A stretch of 42,513 bases of DNA from Candidatus Endobugula sertula (GCA_001723645.1 MDLC01000029.1:1-42513), one strand, 5' to 3'; counted from the first letter of the stretch, positions 27,529-39,811 are shown. Translations and numbers: made by a program. The notes: generated from the sequence alone by a model not told the origin.

Positions 27529-28098
27529 ATGAGTATCAAATCGGATAAGTGGATGCGTCGTATGGCAGAATCGCACGGTATGATTGAACCTTTTGAATCA
27601 GAGCAAGTACGTTATGGAGCGAATGGTGATCGTTTGGTGTCCTATGGTACATCAAGTTATGGCTATGATGTGCGTTGTGCCGATGAGTTTAAAATCTTTA
27701 CCAATGTTCATTCATCCGTCGTTGACCCTAAGCATTTTGATGCAAACAGTTTTGTGGATATCAAAAGTGATGTTTGTGTTATCCCCCCCAATTCTTTTGC
27801 TTTAGCTCGTACTGTTGAATACTTTCGTATCCCACGCAACATTCTGACGGTTTGCTTGGGTAAATCTACTTATGCTCGTTGTGGCATTATTGTGAATGTG
27901 ACACCTTTAGAGCCTGAGTGGGAAGGACATGTTACTCTGGAGTTCTCTAATACAACCCCTTTACCTGCCAAAATTTATGCAAACGAGGGGGTTGCGCAAA
28001 TGCTGTTTTTTGAATCGGATGAAGTTTGCGATACCTCCTATAAAGACCGTGGTGGTAAGTATCAGGGGCAGAAGGGGGTAACGCTTCCTAAGACTTAA
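27529..28098 (+). CDS. dcd: dCTP deaminase
   Basis: 189 residues, the usual length. Converts dCTP to dUTP in pyrimidine deoxynucleotide supply. Family motifs: [16 protein letters not shown], the substrate-binding [19 protein letters not shown] and the catalytic Glu in [16 protein letters not shown], then GVAQMLFF. The C-terminal [11 protein letters not shown] closes the active site. A TGGAGT ribosome site lies just before the ATG. It is downstream of mrp in the same direction. Confidence 0.97.
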   Translation: MSIKSDKWMRRMAESHGMIEPFESEQVRYGANGDRLVSYGTSSYGYDVRCADEFKIFTNVHSSVVDPKHFDANSFVDIKSDVCVIPPNSFALARTVEYFRIPRNILTVCLGKSTYARCGIIVNVTPLEPEWEGHVTLEFSNTTPLPAKIYANEGVAQMLFFESDEVCDTSYKDRGGKYQGQKGVTLPKT

Positions 28099-28160
28099 CT
28101 TAGAGTTTGTTAATATTTTTCCGATTATTGTTCCCCCGATAATGATGGGTGTCAAAAACC

Positions 28161-29051
28161 ATGAAATATACATTACGCCAATTAGAGGTGTTTCTTGCTG
28201 TTGCTCATCATCAAAATATTACTCGAGCTTCTGAACATCTCAACATGTCACAATCTGCTGCCAGTAGTGCTTTAAAGGATTTGGAAAAACAATTCTCTAT
28301 TCAATTATTTGATCGTGTAGGAAAACGACTACAGATCAATGAGTTAGGGAAAATTGCTCGTTCTAAAGCTCAAGCACTGCTCGAACAAGCCAGAGAGCTG
28401 GAAGTGAATTTACGTGAGCAGCAGCAGTTGGGGCACCTGAAAGTAGGGGCAACACTGACCATTGGTAATTATTTGGCAGTAGATCTTATGGCTCGCTATA
28501 TGAATGAGCAGCCAGGTGCTCGTGTGTCATTGGATGTGGCTAATACGGAGTCTATTGCACGAAAAGTAGAGAATTTTGAGTTGGATATTGGTCTTATCGA
28601 GGGGGAGCTGCAACATCCAGAGTTGGATATTGTTCCTTGGTGTGAAGATGAATTATCCCTGTTTTGTTGTGCTGGGCATCCGTATGCGGCTAAAGAAAAA
28701 CTCTCCGATAAAGATTTGATGCAGGCTGATTGGATAGTGCGTGAGTCTGGGTCAGGGACTCGGCAAGCGTTTAATCGGGGAATGATAGGTTTGTTGCCTC
28801 AGCTTCATTTGTTATTAGAATTGCAGCATACTGAAGCCATTAAAAGGGCGGTAGAAGCTCGATTAGGAATAGGTTGTTTATCCACCATTGCTATTCAGGA
28901 CCCCGTTAAGAGGGGAAGTTTGATTCCTTTACATGCGCCTCATCGTAGTTGGCGCAGGCACTTTTATTTTGTGTTGCATAAGCAAAAATATCGAAGTGTC
29001 AGTATTGATCGCTGGATAAGTATATGTCGAAGTAAGACAAATAATGCTTGA
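28161..29051 (+). CDS. LysR-family transcriptional regulator
   Basis: About 296 residues. The N-terminal winged helix-turn-helix (1-60, LRQLEVFLAVAHHQNITRAS then SQSAASSALKDLEKQF) is followed by a type 2 periplasmic-binding-fold effector domain (about 90-295, beginning GHLKVGATLTIGNYL). It most resembles the YeiE/CysB-like subgroup, but the target cannot be inferred. The ATG at 28161 fits the family N-terminus; a GTG 12 bases upstream is possible. It follows dcd in the same direction with a 60-base gap and has no divergently transcribed neighbour. Confidence 0.9.
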   Translation: MKYTLRQLEVFLAVAHHQNITRASEHLNMSQSAASSALKDLEKQFSIQLFDRVGKRLQINELGKIARSKAQALLEQARELEVNLREQQQLGHLKVGATLTIGNYLAVDLMARYMNEQPGARVSLDVANTESIARKVENFELDIGLIEGELQHPELDIVPWCEDELSLFCCAGHPYAAKEKLSDKDLMQADWIVRESGSGTRQAFNRGMIGLLPQLHLLLELQHTEAIKRAVEARLGIGCLSTIAIQDPVKRGSLIPLHAPHRSWRRHFYFVLHKQKYRSVSIDRWISICRSKTNNA

Positions 29052-29149
29052 AAATGCGTGATTTTTTGTGATTTAGTGCTATTGTCATAATAGAACAGCG
29101 CTTGCTGTGGTTGGTCTATAGTGATGCTTATTGATAATACGAGAGAAAA

Positions 29150-30193
29150 ATGAGACGTAGACAGGTGATAAGCGGTTTTTTAGCAATGGCGGCTGCAGGT
29201 CTTATGCCTAGATCTTCATGGCAGTTAGGTGGTGCTGACTTATACGCGGAGGGCCCATCATTTACCGATAATCTCTTTTTTTCTGACCCAGTTAGCGATC
29301 ATGAAAATCGTATTATAGAGGTTCCTGTTAAACAATCAACAAGTGCTGCAGCTGATTCTGTGGCAGAAAAAACAGCCGAGCTTGTTGATGAAAAAACACA
29401 AGGAGTTGTTTTACCCCCCACTCTAGAGTCTGACACTGATAAGGCTAAGGTTAACGTTGTGACAACGTCTGGTCCTCAACCTAAAAAGCGTAATAAAAAT
29501 ATCGATTTTGAACGTGACTATGATGATGACTTTTTTGTTTTGGTCAATGAAAAGGAAGTCTTGCACTCTGTTGCGTTACGGTTGAAAAAATTACAAAGTA
29601 CGATTGGTTACGGTAACTTTAATATTGTGAGTTTTGATGATGCGATTAAGTATGCCAAACGTTACTCTAACATTGGGGCGTTTAGTACAGCAGAAATTTA
29701 TTTTATTGAAAAAATTTTTGCAACTAATGCGGCTGACTATGGTTTTTATGGTGAGAAAGTTGTCAATTCGCTAACATCCAGAATTACGTCAAAGGAAGCG
29801 TTTAAAGTCCCTTATACTGGACATTATTTGTTGAAAGAGGAGTCGTTGGCTTTTTATAAAAAAATACGTAAAAACGTGGGTGATCAAATTATTTTAACTT
29901 CGGGTATTCGTTCTAATGTCAAACAATTATATTTGTTTTTGGGGAAGGTTATTCGTGTGAATGGTAATCTTTCGCGTGCTTCCCGATCTTTGGCTCCTCC
30001 AGGGTATTCTTACCATGGCATCGGTGATTTTGATGTGGGACGTATGGGGTGGGGTGGTAAAAACTTTACCGATGCATTTGCTAAAACTGATGAATTCAAA
30101 CGCATGCGTGACTTGGGGTATGTTGATATTCGTTATGAACATGGCAATAAGCTGGGTGTGCGCTTTGAACCCTGGCATATCAAAGTGGTTTAA
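29150..30193 (+). CDS. Tat-exported VanY-like M15 peptidase (D-alanyl-D-alanine carboxypeptidase family)
   Basis: 347 residues. The N-terminus MRRRQVISGFLAMAAAGLMP has twin Arg followed by a hydrophobic stretch, typical of a Tat signal. A low-complexity acidic/Lys linker spans about 30-130, then a helical region, and a C-terminal M15 zinc peptidase domain (about 235-347). Zinc ligands are visible as His and Asp of SYHGIGDFDVG and the His of EPWHIKV; the catalytic Glu is probably in DIRYEHG. It should cleave peptidoglycan stem peptides in the periplasm. The central region has no recognised domain. It converges with the RNase II gene. Confidence 0.78.
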   Translation: MRRRQVISGFLAMAAAGLMPRSSWQLGGADLYAEGPSFTDNLFFSDPVSDHENRIIEVPVKQSTSAAADSVAEKTAELVDEKTQGVVLPPTLESDTDKAKVNVVTTSGPQPKKRNKNIDFERDYDDDFFVLVNEKEVLHSVALRLKKLQSTIGYGNFNIVSFDDAIKYAKRYSNIGAFSTAEIYFIEKIFATNAADYGFYGEKVVNSLTSRITSKEAFKVPYTGHYLLKEESLAFYKKIRKNVGDQIILTSGIRSNVKQLYLFLGKVIRVNGNLSRASRSLAPPGYSYHGIGDFDVGRMGWGGKNFTDAFAKTDEFKRMRDLGYVDIRYEHGNKLGVRFEPWHIKVV

Positions 30194-30194
30194 A

Positions 30195-30209
30195 GGTGTT
30201 TAGTACACC
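30195..30209. terminator. Weak hairpin between convergent genes
   Basis: GGTGT/ACACC with a 5-base loop lies right after the M15 peptidase stop and before the RNase II gene end. The following plus-strand sequence is T-rich (ATTGTTGTCTTT) but not a clean run, so it is at most a weak terminator. Confidence 0.3.
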
Positions 30210-30220
30210 AATTGTTGTCT

Positions 30221-32224
30221 TTAAGCACTAGCAGTCTTTGTATAGATTTCTTCCTCTTCGGCCCAATAAAACGCTAGTTTCTTTTTAGTATTGTCAATGC
30301 TGATTAATTTAATAGTGACAACCTGGTCCAGAAGAATGGGCTTGTCGTTCCATAGTAATTCCATGCGCTGATGATTAAAAGACAGCTTGTCTGAAGGGGC
30401 ATCCGGATTTTTCTTATCTGGGCGTTTAGCTGCAATAAACCCTTCAACCCCAGTATCGTTGAGACGAATACCAACGCCTTGGTTGGTGAGTAACGATATG
30501 GTTCCGGTAAAACAGTGGCCAATATATTTTTTCATATAATCAGCGATTAGCCACTGCTCCATAAAGCGGGTAGCTTCGCGATTATTGTTAATGGCTTGCT
30601 GTAGCTTTTCTAGTTTTTTATCAGATAGTGCCTCTGGTTTTTTCCCCGCAAGCAGTTGATGGATGATGCGTTGATTGTATAGATCTTGAAAACGACGAAT
30701 CGGGGAGGTAATGGTTGCGTAGTATGGAAAACCTAAACCAAAGTGAGGTGCTGCTTGCTTGGTCAGCTGGCTTTGTTCAAGAAAACGTTGCTGAATAGAC
30801 AGGAGTGGTTGGTATTTTTCCTGGCTTTGTAGCACTTTTATGGTGCTGACGAAATTCTCTAGCTGATCGGTAGATTCAACCTTACAGCCCATTTTTTCTG
30901 ATAGTAGAGCTTCTATTTCTGATCGACGTTCTTTGCAGTAGCCACGGTGCTTTATATATAAGCCTGCTTGGTGAGCGGCTAAAAATTTACCTGCGCAGCG
31001 GTTGGTGAGAAGCATCGATTCTTCAACAATAGTATGGGCAGAAGTACGTTCTATTTTTTCAATATGATTCAGTTTTCCCTGGTTATCAAGATAGAGGGCA
31101 AAGTCTGGTTTGTTTTCAGTAACAATATAATGTTTGCGTCGATATTCCTGCAGTGCTTGTGAGCATGCCTGTAGTTGTAACAGTTGTTGTTCGAAGGGTG
31201 TTGCATCAGATAACTGCTCTGGAGTATTGTAAACTCGTTTTTCCAATAATGCTGCGACCTGGGCATAACTTAACTTAGCGTGTGATTGTACGATAGCAGA
31301 AATAAAGCCAAAGTTTTTAATTTGTCCTTCGTAGTCAATGTCACATTGAAAAACTAAACTTAAGCGGTGCCTATGGCTTTTTAGTGAATAACGCTCGACA
31401 GAAAGTGTTTCCGGTAACATTGGTAGTGGTTTGCCAGGAAAATAAATGGTTTGTGCTCTTTCTAGTGCAGATTGATCAATAGGACAGCCCTGATTAATAT
31501 CGGCACTGGGGTCAGTAATCGCGACAAGTAGGGTCCATCCACTACCCGTATCTATAATTGATAGTGCGTCATCCATGTCCCGAGTGGTTGCTGAGTCAAT
31601 TGTGACAAAGGGGATGTGCGTTAGATCTTGTCGATTAGATTTATCCGCTGTGGTAATTTCTTGGGCTTGTATGTTCTTCGATTGCTCATAAGCACCTTTG
31701 GGGAAGTGCTGGTCTAACTGAAACTTGCCGATGGTGTAGTGCCAGTATAGATTTTCTGTTTGTTTATTGCCAATATTATGAGTAATTTTGGCTTGAGGGC
31801 GACTATCCTTAAAAGGATGATGAGTTATTTTAGCTGTGACGTAATGACCCTCCTCACACTTAGCTCGATCTTTGGGGGGAATAAAAATCCAGCGGGAGAA
31901 GTTGGGTAGATCAGTCACAATAAAGTGGCCTTTACCACGAACACGATAGCGGCCTGATAGGTGCGACACAGGAGAGCTAATGAGTTTTTCCAGCTGGGCT
32001 TCATATTGATCTTTGTCATTTTTGGTGACTTCAACATCGACAGTGTCTCCAGAGAAGACTCGTTTCATTTGTTCGGGATTTAGGAAGGCGTTACGGCCAT
32101 CACTGAGTGCAACGAAACCATAGCGACCAGAAGTTGCTTTTACGACGCCTTGGCATATATCTTTGCTGGCGCGAATATCATGTTTAAGCTGATTTAGTTG
32201 GTTAAGTTGATCATTGGATAGCAT
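30221..32224 (-). CDS. rnb: RNase II/RNB family 3'-5' exoribonuclease
   Basis: About 667 residues from the ATG at 32222-32224, where family similarity begins (MLSNDQLNQLNQL); 24 more in-frame residues upstream have no counterpart. Two N-terminal cold-shock domains, the RNB catalytic domain with metal-binding Asp residues in DSATTRDMDDALS, the YYATITSPIRRFQDL segment near its end, and a C-terminal S1-like domain (GVGIRLNDTGVEGFIAAKRP). Its length is near RNase II (644 in E. coli) and shorter than RNase R. It degrades single-stranded RNA processively. The symbol is assigned by length; distinction from the related marine VacB-type enzymes is not certain. Confidence 0.88.
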   Translation of the reverse strand: MLSNDQLNQLNQLKHDIRASKDICQGVVKATSGRYGFVALSDGRNAFLNPEQMKRVFSGDTVDVEVTKNDKDQYEAQLEKLISSPVSHLSGRYRVRGKGHFIVTDLPNFSRWIFIPPKDRAKCEEGHYVTAKITHHPFKDSRPQAKITHNIGNKQTENLYWHYTIGKFQLDQHFPKGAYEQSKNIQAQEITTADKSNRQDLTHIPFVTIDSATTRDMDDALSIIDTGSGWTLLVAITDPSADINQGCPIDQSALERAQTIYFPGKPLPMLPETLSVERYSLKSHRHRLSLVFQCDIDYEGQIKNFGFISAIVQSHAKLSYAQVAALLEKRVYNTPEQLSDATPFEQQLLQLQACSQALQEYRRKHYIVTENKPDFALYLDNQGKLNHIEKIERTSAHTIVEESMLLTNRCAGKFLAAHQAGLYIKHRGYCKERRSEIEALLSEKMGCKVESTDQLENFVSTIKVLQSQEKYQPLLSIQQRFLEQSQLTKQAAPHFGLGFPYYATITSPIRRFQDLYNQRIIHQLLAGKKPEALSDKKLEKLQQAINNNREATRFMEQWLIADYMKKYIGHCFTGTISLLTNQGVGIRLNDTGVEGFIAAKRPDKKNPDAPSDKLSFNHQRMELLWNDKPILLDQVVTIKLISIDNTKKKLAFYWAEEEEIYTKTASA

Positions 32225-32471
32225 AGAAATGTTGAGTCTCAATCGATAAATTATTGGGTAGCGAGTATTAACAGTACGCAAGTTAGCTATTTGCAATTAA
32301 AGCGACATATCATAGCAGAATCGTTAGGGCTAGGTGTCCTAAAATGGCTATTTTATAGAGATTGCAGTATGTAGGTCTATAGACCTTTAACATGTGTTGT
32401 AGTTTAAGAGTTTGTTTTCATGATTTCTATTGTAGTTTTTAAGGAAGAGTTTGTTGGTTTTATAAGGCCAG

Positions 32472-32714
32472 TCAGTGAAAAAACTCAGGGACTGTTTCGG
32501 GACCTACAATATGTTCATCAAATGAATTAACGCCTTGATGCCGAGCAGTACTAGGTTCCCGATTTATTGCAACGGTGTGAGCATGGTGATACCTGGCCAT
32601 TTCAACACAGTCGGCTGCTGGGTAGACATTACCAGATGTGCCTATAGCAACAAATAAATCGCAATGGCCGAGTGCTTGTTCAAAATGGGTGTTTCTCCAA
32701 ACCAGATGACTCAT
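32472..32714 (-). pseudogene. C-terminal remnant of a CobB-type sirtuin (NAD-dependent deacylase)
   Basis: Only 80 residues remain. They match the last third of bacterial sirtuins: CDLFVAIGTSGNVYPAADCV is the conserved NAD-binding strand, followed by AINREPS, NSFDEHIVGP and VPEFF. The N-terminal GAG.S..SGIP motif, the catalytic His and the zinc cysteines are absent, so it cannot be active. Its ATG overlaps the stop of the cyclotransferase gene (ATGA), and similarity begins at HLVW, corresponding to the HVVWF position of intact sirtuins, so a deletion or recombination joined the two genes. Confidence 0.85.
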
Positions 32715-33526
32715 AGACAGGCTTTTTCTCTAAGTGATATAGTGCTTGGTAATGCGATTAAGTAGCGTTTTGGCCACCGTTTGCCTGTCACCCATAAGCC
32801 GTTTTTTGCTTTATCGTAAGCGAGCCCATTAAGGACATTACTATTATTAGGTGTTAGCGTTTTGGCCCTTAATGAAAACAGATCTATCTTACCCACTACG
32901 CAGCTTAATCTCGGATTTATGGCATAGATATGATCATCATTCCAGCAATTAGCCCAGATAATACCCTCAATATATTCGAGTTCATTAATATTATCCAGGT
33001 GTTGAATTTCAAGACGTTGGGTAATAGTAAAGTCCTTTGGGTTGCGGAAAAAGAGTGTTGAACTACCATTGCTCATAATCAATTGTTGGTCATTATGTGT
33101 TAGACCCCAGCCTTCACCTTTATAAGGTAAAGTGTTGGTAATTTTCAGTGTGTGTTTATCAATCAACAGCAAGGTCTCTTCCTTCCAAGTTAGCAAATAC
33201 AGTGTATCGTTTAATAGTGTTAATCCTTCCGCAAAATAACGATAGGGTAAGTAAGAGACTGTTTTACTGTTATGGTTATAACGGTTGATAAATGACTGCC
33301 CATAAAGTCCACTGCTTTCATAGAACGTATCTTCATCCTGAACCCATCCCTGTGTAAAGCTGTTGGGATTATGATCTTTAGTTTCTAAAATAGTCAATGG
33401 TAGTGTAGAGGTTGTTGTGGTCAAAAGCGCTGATGGAAAGCTTATTGAACTCATAATGAGAATCATGCTGTGAAATAATAGGAGGGTAAAATATTGGGGC
33501 AGGCAATAACAACATGACTTAGACAT
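32711..33526 (-). CDS. Glutaminyl-peptide cyclotransferase, bacterial beta-propeller type
   Basis: 271 residues. An N-terminal hydrophobic export signal (about 10-40) precedes the propeller. Family motifs: NSFTQGWVQDEDTFYESSGL, FAEGLTLLNDTLYLLTW, GEGWGLTHND, LNELEY-like INELEYIEGIIWANCW and VLNGLAYDKAKNGLWVTGK. It cyclises N-terminal Gln of exported peptides to pyroglutamate. Usual family members end soon after VTGK.WP; here the last about 12 residues (PSTISLREKACL) look unrelated and run into the sirtuin remnant. Confidence 0.87.
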   Translation of the reverse strand: MSKSCCYCLPQYFTLLLFHSMILIMSSISFPSALLTTTTSTLPLTILETKDHNPNSFTQGWVQDEDTFYESSGLYGQSFINRYNHNSKTVSYLPYRYFAEGLTLLNDTLYLLTWKEETLLLIDKHTLKITNTLPYKGEGWGLTHNDQQLIMSNGSSTLFFRNPKDFTITQRLEIQHLDNINELEYIEGIIWANCWNDDHIYAINPRLSCVVGKIDLFSLRAKTLTPNNSNVLNGLAYDKAKNGLWVTGKRWPKRYLIALPSTISLREKACL

Positions 33527-33590
33527 GGCGAGCAGTATATCGGTTTAATCAGTGATTAAGTGTAGAGAATAACGCGGGGCTTGGCTATGA

Positions 33591-33923
33591 CTAGTGAGTG
33601 TCCGTTGATGTATTATTCTCCATTTTTTCCTGTTCATGCTTCACTACGAAGTCCAAGGTGTGGTCAACGGCTTGTTGTACTTTTTGATAGATTTCTTCCC
33701 GTTCAATGGGGGACATAAAGAAACTCATATCGACATCGTAGCGGATATAACGGGGTGGCAGGTGATTTAAGGCTACGCAGGATACATCGGCTAAAAAATC
33801 ACTGTCTTTGGTTGCTCTAGGGTCCGACCTAAGGATAACTTCTGTTACTAGACGTTCGTAGTAGTTATGGATATTGGCAACCTCAATGGAGGTATATTGG
33901 GGCCGTAGGCGCGACATAAGCAT
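33591..33923 (-). CDS. ComFB-like late competence development protein
   Basis: 110 residues, soluble. The family pattern NIHNYYERLVTEVI, then DSDFLADVSCVALNHLPPRYIRYDVD is clear, with the C-terminal helix ending in a polar tail. In cyanobacteria, ComFB proteins bind cyclic di-nucleotides; whether this one does is not shown by the sequence. Either of two nearby ATG codons (MLM) could start it. It is divergent from icd across about 280 bases. The link to c-di-GMP is of interest given the HD-GYP gene elsewhere in the window, but the distance is large. Confidence 0.8.
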   Translation of the reverse strand: MLMSRLRPQYTSIEVANIHNYYERLVTEVILRSDPRATKDSDFLADVSCVALNHLPPRYIRYDVDMSFFMSPIEREEIYQKVQQAVDHTLDFVVKHEQEKMENNTSTDTH

Positions 33924-34188
33924 AGCGATAGTCTCTATGGGGATAATTACCTATATAAGTATAGACAAGATTTCCCACAATGCGTGTGGCAAATAGCACT
34001 CCTGCTATACCATAGGTTAACTATTTAGCGATATCTATTCAGCGCTTTTATTTTCACTATCATCATAAGCTATATAATTCTGTGGTACTATAAAGCATTA
34101 TGATAATGGTTAAGCGTATAGCTTGCTCATAGTCTACAATTTAGTTATCTATACCGCAAAATCATTGCAGGCTCCCACATTTCTCTAA

Positions 34189-36438
<2,250 letters not shown>

Positions 36439-36496
36439 TTGGTGTATGGTTACTGGTTGATAGAGGTTATATGGGAGAACCTTGTGCTACGAGTGT

Positions 36497-36513
36497 TAAG
36501 GAAGTAATCCTTA
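36497..36513. other. Perfect inverted repeat between convergent icd and cspD
   Basis: TAAGGA (36497-36502) and TCCTTA (36508-36513) with a 5-base loop lie between the two convergent stops. The hairpin could act as a shared weak terminator, but neither strand has a T-run after it. Confidence 0.4.
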
Positions 36514-36524
36514 TCGACGATGGT

Positions 36525-36806
36525 TTATGTAGTTTCTATGTGACTTTGATTAATGTCAACTAAGTCTGCATTAATGTTATAAGTGGGAGATGTATTATTA
36601 TCGATATTGGCAGTGATATGGGTAGCGTGTAGGCCTTTATCGCCTTCAACTACATTAAACGAGACTATTTGACCTGCTTTGAGGGTCTTATAGCCTTCCA
36701 TCTCGATAGAACTGTAGTGGGCAAATAGATCATCCCCGCCATTATCTGGAAGAATAAACCCATACCCCTTTGCATTATTGAACCACTTGACGGTGCCTGT
36801 TGCCAT
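36525..36806 (-). CDS. cspD: Cold-shock domain protein, CspD type
   Basis: 93 residues. Cold-shock domain 1-67 with both nucleic-acid motifs KGYGFI and DLFAHY and the start MATGTVKWFN. The extra C-terminal 25 residues beyond a typical Csp, plus its position beside clpS-clpA, match CspD, which in E. coli inhibits replication in stationary phase and binds single-stranded nucleic acids. It is divergent from clpS across 238 bases, where both promoters should lie. Confidence 0.92.
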   Translation of the reverse strand: MATGTVKWFNNAKGYGFILPDNGGDDLFAHYSSIEMEGYKTLKAGQIVSFNVVEGDKGLHATHITANIDNNTSPTYNINADLVDINQSHIETT

Positions 36807-37044
36807 GGTTACTTCCTTCTACGTGATGAAATCTTATTAATGATCTGAAGCCATATAATGAATGCATATGTTAGCATGTTATTATTGTTGTGTGCTTGTT
36901 CGAAAAATGAACGGATGGCCAAGTTATACTCAATCATTTTGATAATGTCAAATTTTTGGTGATTTATGGCCACAAATGGCGTAAAAAAACAACAGTGATA
37001 GTATTCTAACAGACTAGAAAAAGAGGTTTTTAGTACAATTTAAT

Positions 37045-37401
37045 ATGGGTATTCTTCGAAATGATCAACTAAGATTAAGTAAAGAGGATCATGGAGATCA
37101 TCTATTGGCAGAGAAAACTAAGCCAGTGATTAAAAGGCCTCCATTGTATCGGGTAATTATGCTAAACGACGATTACACACCAATGGAGTTTGTGGTTCAT
37201 ATATTGGAAAGTTTCTTTAATATGAATCGGGAGAAAGCTACTCAGGTGATGTTACAAGTTCATACGGAGGGAAAAGCAACTTGCGGGGTTTATACTCGTG
37301 ATATTGCTGAGGCAAAAGCGGCACAAGTCAATCAATGCGCCCAGGACAATGAACATCCCTTGGTGTGTGAGATTGAAGCCGCAGAAGATGAAGATAAGTA
37401 G
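37045..37401 (+). CDS. clpS: ClpS N-degron adaptor
   Basis: 118 residues. Delivers proteins with N-terminal Leu, Phe, Tyr or Trp to ClpAP. Binding-pocket residues are present: Asn41 and Asp42 ([10 protein letters not shown]), Met47 and His73 ([12 protein letters not shown]), all offset by 7 from the E. coli numbers 34, 35, 40 and 66. The N-terminal extension that enters the ClpA pore is about 30 residues. It is followed by clpA 26 bases downstream. Confidence 0.97.
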   Translation: MGILRNDQLRLSKEDHGDHLLAEKTKPVIKRPPLYRVIMLNDDYTPMEFVVHILESFFNMNREKATQVMLQVHTEGKATCGVYTRDIAEAKAAQVNQCAQDNEHPLVCEIEAAEDEDK

Positions 37402-37427
37402 CTAAATATCGCTGCTGAGGATATGTA

Positions 37428-39701
37428 ATGTTAAGTAAAAATTTAGAGCAAACGCTAAATGATGCCTTTACCAGTGCTCGTTCTAAACGACATGAGTTTA
37501 TGACCGTTGAGCATCTGTTACTGGCGCTGCTTGATAATGAGGATGCTGTAACGGTACTCAAGGCTTGTGGTTCCGATTTATCGAATTTACGTGAGGAGTT
37601 GCTGGACTTTGTTGATACTACTACACCGTTATTTCCCGAGAGTGACGATGGTCGTGAAACTCAGCCTACTTTGGGGTTTCAACGGGTATTACAACGAGCG
37701 GTTTTTCATGTGCAGTCATCAGGAAAACATGAAGTAACGGGAGCTAATGTGCTGGTCGCTATTTTTAGTGAACAGGAAAGTCAAGCGGTTTATTTTTTGA
37801 AAGTACAAAATATTGCCCGTCTGGATGTAGTGAATTACTTAACCCACGGTATTTCCAAAGTGGGAGATAACCACGAATCCCCCATTGGTGATAATGAGCA
37901 GAGTAGTGAAGACAGTGGCGATATGGTAGCGTCTTCAGATGCCAACCCTTTGGAGAGCTATGCCACCAATTTAAATGAATTAGCACTTTCAGGCAAAGTA
38001 GATCCACTGATTGGTCGAGACTTTGAGGTTGAACGCGTTAGCCAAATTTTGTCACGTCGTCGTAAAAATAACCCCTTGTTGGTTGGAGAATCAGGGGTAG
38101 GTAAAACTGCGATTGCAGAAGGCTTAGCAAAACATATTGTTGATGGCCAAGTCCCTGAAGTATTGCAAAAGAGTGTCGTCTATTCACTCGATATGGGGGC
38201 TTTACTCGCCGGTACAAAATATCGGGGAGATTTTGAAAAGCGTTTGAAGGCATTGCTGGCTGAGTTGAAAAAACGTAAAGATTCTATTCTGTTTATCGAT
38301 GAAATTCATACTATTATTGGTGCTGGCGCAGCATCAGGTGGAGTCACGGATGCTTCGAACCTGTTAAAACCTTTACTTTCTTCTGGAGAAATGCGTTGTT
38401 TAGGGTCGACAACTTTTCAGGAATACCGAGGTATTTTTGATAAAGATCGTGCATTATCGCGTCGTTTTCAAAAAGTGGATGTGAATGAGCCCTCTGTAGA
38501 TGATACGTATAAAATACTTAAAGGTCTGAAATCACGCTTTGAAGAACATCACCATGTAAAGTATACCAATATGGCATTGCGTTCAGCTGCAGAGCTGTCA
38601 AATCGCTATATTAATGATCGTTTTATGCCAGATAAAGCTATAGATGTCATTGATGAAGCGGGTGCTTTCCAGCAGTTGCAAAAACCTAAGAAGCGTAAAA
38701 AGCAATTGGGTGTTCATGATATTGAAAATATTGTAGCCAAAATTGCTCGTATTCCAGCTAAGACGATTTCCAGTAGTGATAGGGATCAATTACGTAAGTT
38801 GGATAGTAAGTTAAAAATGACCGTGTTTGGTCAGGACAATGGTATTGATGCGTTAACAACAGCTATCAAGCTATCTCGTGCTGGGTTGGGGGCTGAAGAG
38901 AAACCAATCGGCTCATTCTTATTTTCCGGACCTACAGGTGTGGGTAAAACAGAGCTTTGTCGCCAACTTGCGAAGGCCATGGGAGTTGAATTAGTTCGCT
39001 TTGATATGTCTGAGTACATGGAGCGCCATACGGTATCCAGATTAATTGGTGCGCCTCCAGGGTATGTTGGTTTTGATCAAGGAGGGTTATTGACAGAGGC
39101 AGTAACAAAACACCCTTATTGTGTTGTCTTGCTGGATGAGATAGAAAAAGCTCACCCAGAAGTCTTTAATATCCTTCTTCAAGTTATGGACCACGGCACG
39201 TTAACGGATAATAATGGCCGTCAGGCTGATTTCCGTAATGTCGTGTTGGTTATGACGACTAATGCGGGGGCAGAGGAAATGAGCCGTACGTCAATAGGTT
39301 TTGCTACTCAGGACCATAGCACTGATGGCATGGAAGCATTGAAGAAGATGTTTACTCCAGAGTTTCGTAATCGTTTGGATGCAACCATTCAGTTTTCTCC
39401 ATTATCTAGAGACGTGATAAAAACGGTGGTTGATAAATGCCTTGTACAGCTTCAGTCACAACTGGATGAAAAACGAGTAATATTGGAAGTGGAAGACGAC
39501 GCCCGAGAGTGGTTGGCTACTCATGGCTATGATGCCAAAATGGGGGCGAGGCCGATGGATCGTCTAATACAGGAGAAGCTGAAAAAACCGTTGGCTGAAA
39601 TGGTTCTCTTTGGTGATTTGGAGCGTGGGGGTAGCGTTAGCGTCACAGTGGAGGATGGTGAGCTTCATCTTGAGGTTGTGACGGAGATGGCTACAGTATA
39701 G
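37428..39701 (+). CDS. clpA: ClpA, ATP-dependent unfoldase of ClpAP
   Basis: 757 residues, the standard ClpA length. N-terminal double Clp repeat (1-140) that docks ClpS, an acidic Ser/Glu linker (about 148-175), AAA+ module 1 with Walker A GESGVGKT (220-227), and module 2 with GPTGVGKT and an [14 protein letters not shown] pore segment. The ClpP-binding loop lies in module 2. No ClpB-type middle coiled coil is present. It unfolds substrates for ClpP, encoded elsewhere. Confidence 0.98.
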   Translation: MLSKNLEQTLNDAFTSARSKRHEFMTVEHLLLALLDNEDAVTVLKACGSDLSNLREELLDFVDTTTPLFPESDDGRETQPTLGFQRVLQRAVFHVQSSGKHEVTGANVLVAIFSEQESQAVYFLKVQNIARLDVVNYLTHGISKVGDNHESPIGDNEQSSEDSGDMVASSDANPLESYATNLNELALSGKVDPLIGRDFEVERVSQILSRRRKNNPLLVGESGVGKTAIAEGLAKHIVDGQVPEVLQKSVVYSLDMGALLAGTKYRGDFEKRLKALLAELKKRKDSILFIDEIHTIIGAGAASGGVTDASNLLKPLLSSGEMRCLGSTTFQEYRGIFDKDRALSRRFQKVDVNEPSVDDTYKILKGLKSRFEEHHHVKYTNMALRSAAELSNRYINDRFMPDKAIDVIDEAGAFQQLQKPKKRKKQLGVHDIENIVAKIARIPAKTISSSDRDQLRKLDSKLKMTVFGQDNGIDALTTAIKLSRAGLGAEEKPIGSFLFSGPTGVGKTELCRQLAKAMGVELVRFDMSEYMERHTVSRLIGAPPGYVGFDQGGLLTEAVTKHPYCVVLLDEIEKAHPEVFNILLQVMDHGTLTDNNGRQADFRNVVLVMTTNAGAEEMSRTSIGFATQDHSTDGMEALKKMFTPEFRNRLDATIQFSPLSRDVIKTVVDKCLVQLQSQLDEKRVILEVEDDAREWLATHGYDAKMGARPMDRLIQEKLKKPLAEMVLFGDLERGGSVSVTVEDGELHLEVVTEMATV

Positions 39702-39721
39702 TTTTATTTCATTTAAAAAAA

Positions 39722-39746
39722 GGGCTATATAATATAGCCCCTTTTT
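39722..39746. terminator. Bidirectional rho-independent terminator between clpA and infA
   Basis: GGGCTATA (39722-39729) pairs with TATAGCCC (39733-39740) across three bases, preceded by an A-run and followed by CTTTTT, so it can terminate both the plus-strand clpA transcript and the minus-strand infA transcript. Confidence 0.9.
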
Positions 39747-39811
39747 ATGTGCTTGCTTGTCTAATACTGTTATAGGTTTGTTAAGATAAAAGAAGGATTG
39801 TAACCTTAGTA

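Noticed and set aside
39702-39811. Possible tRNA gene next to infA, as in E. coli serW
   Set aside because: The gap holds a terminator hairpin and no cloverleaf or T-loop sequence.
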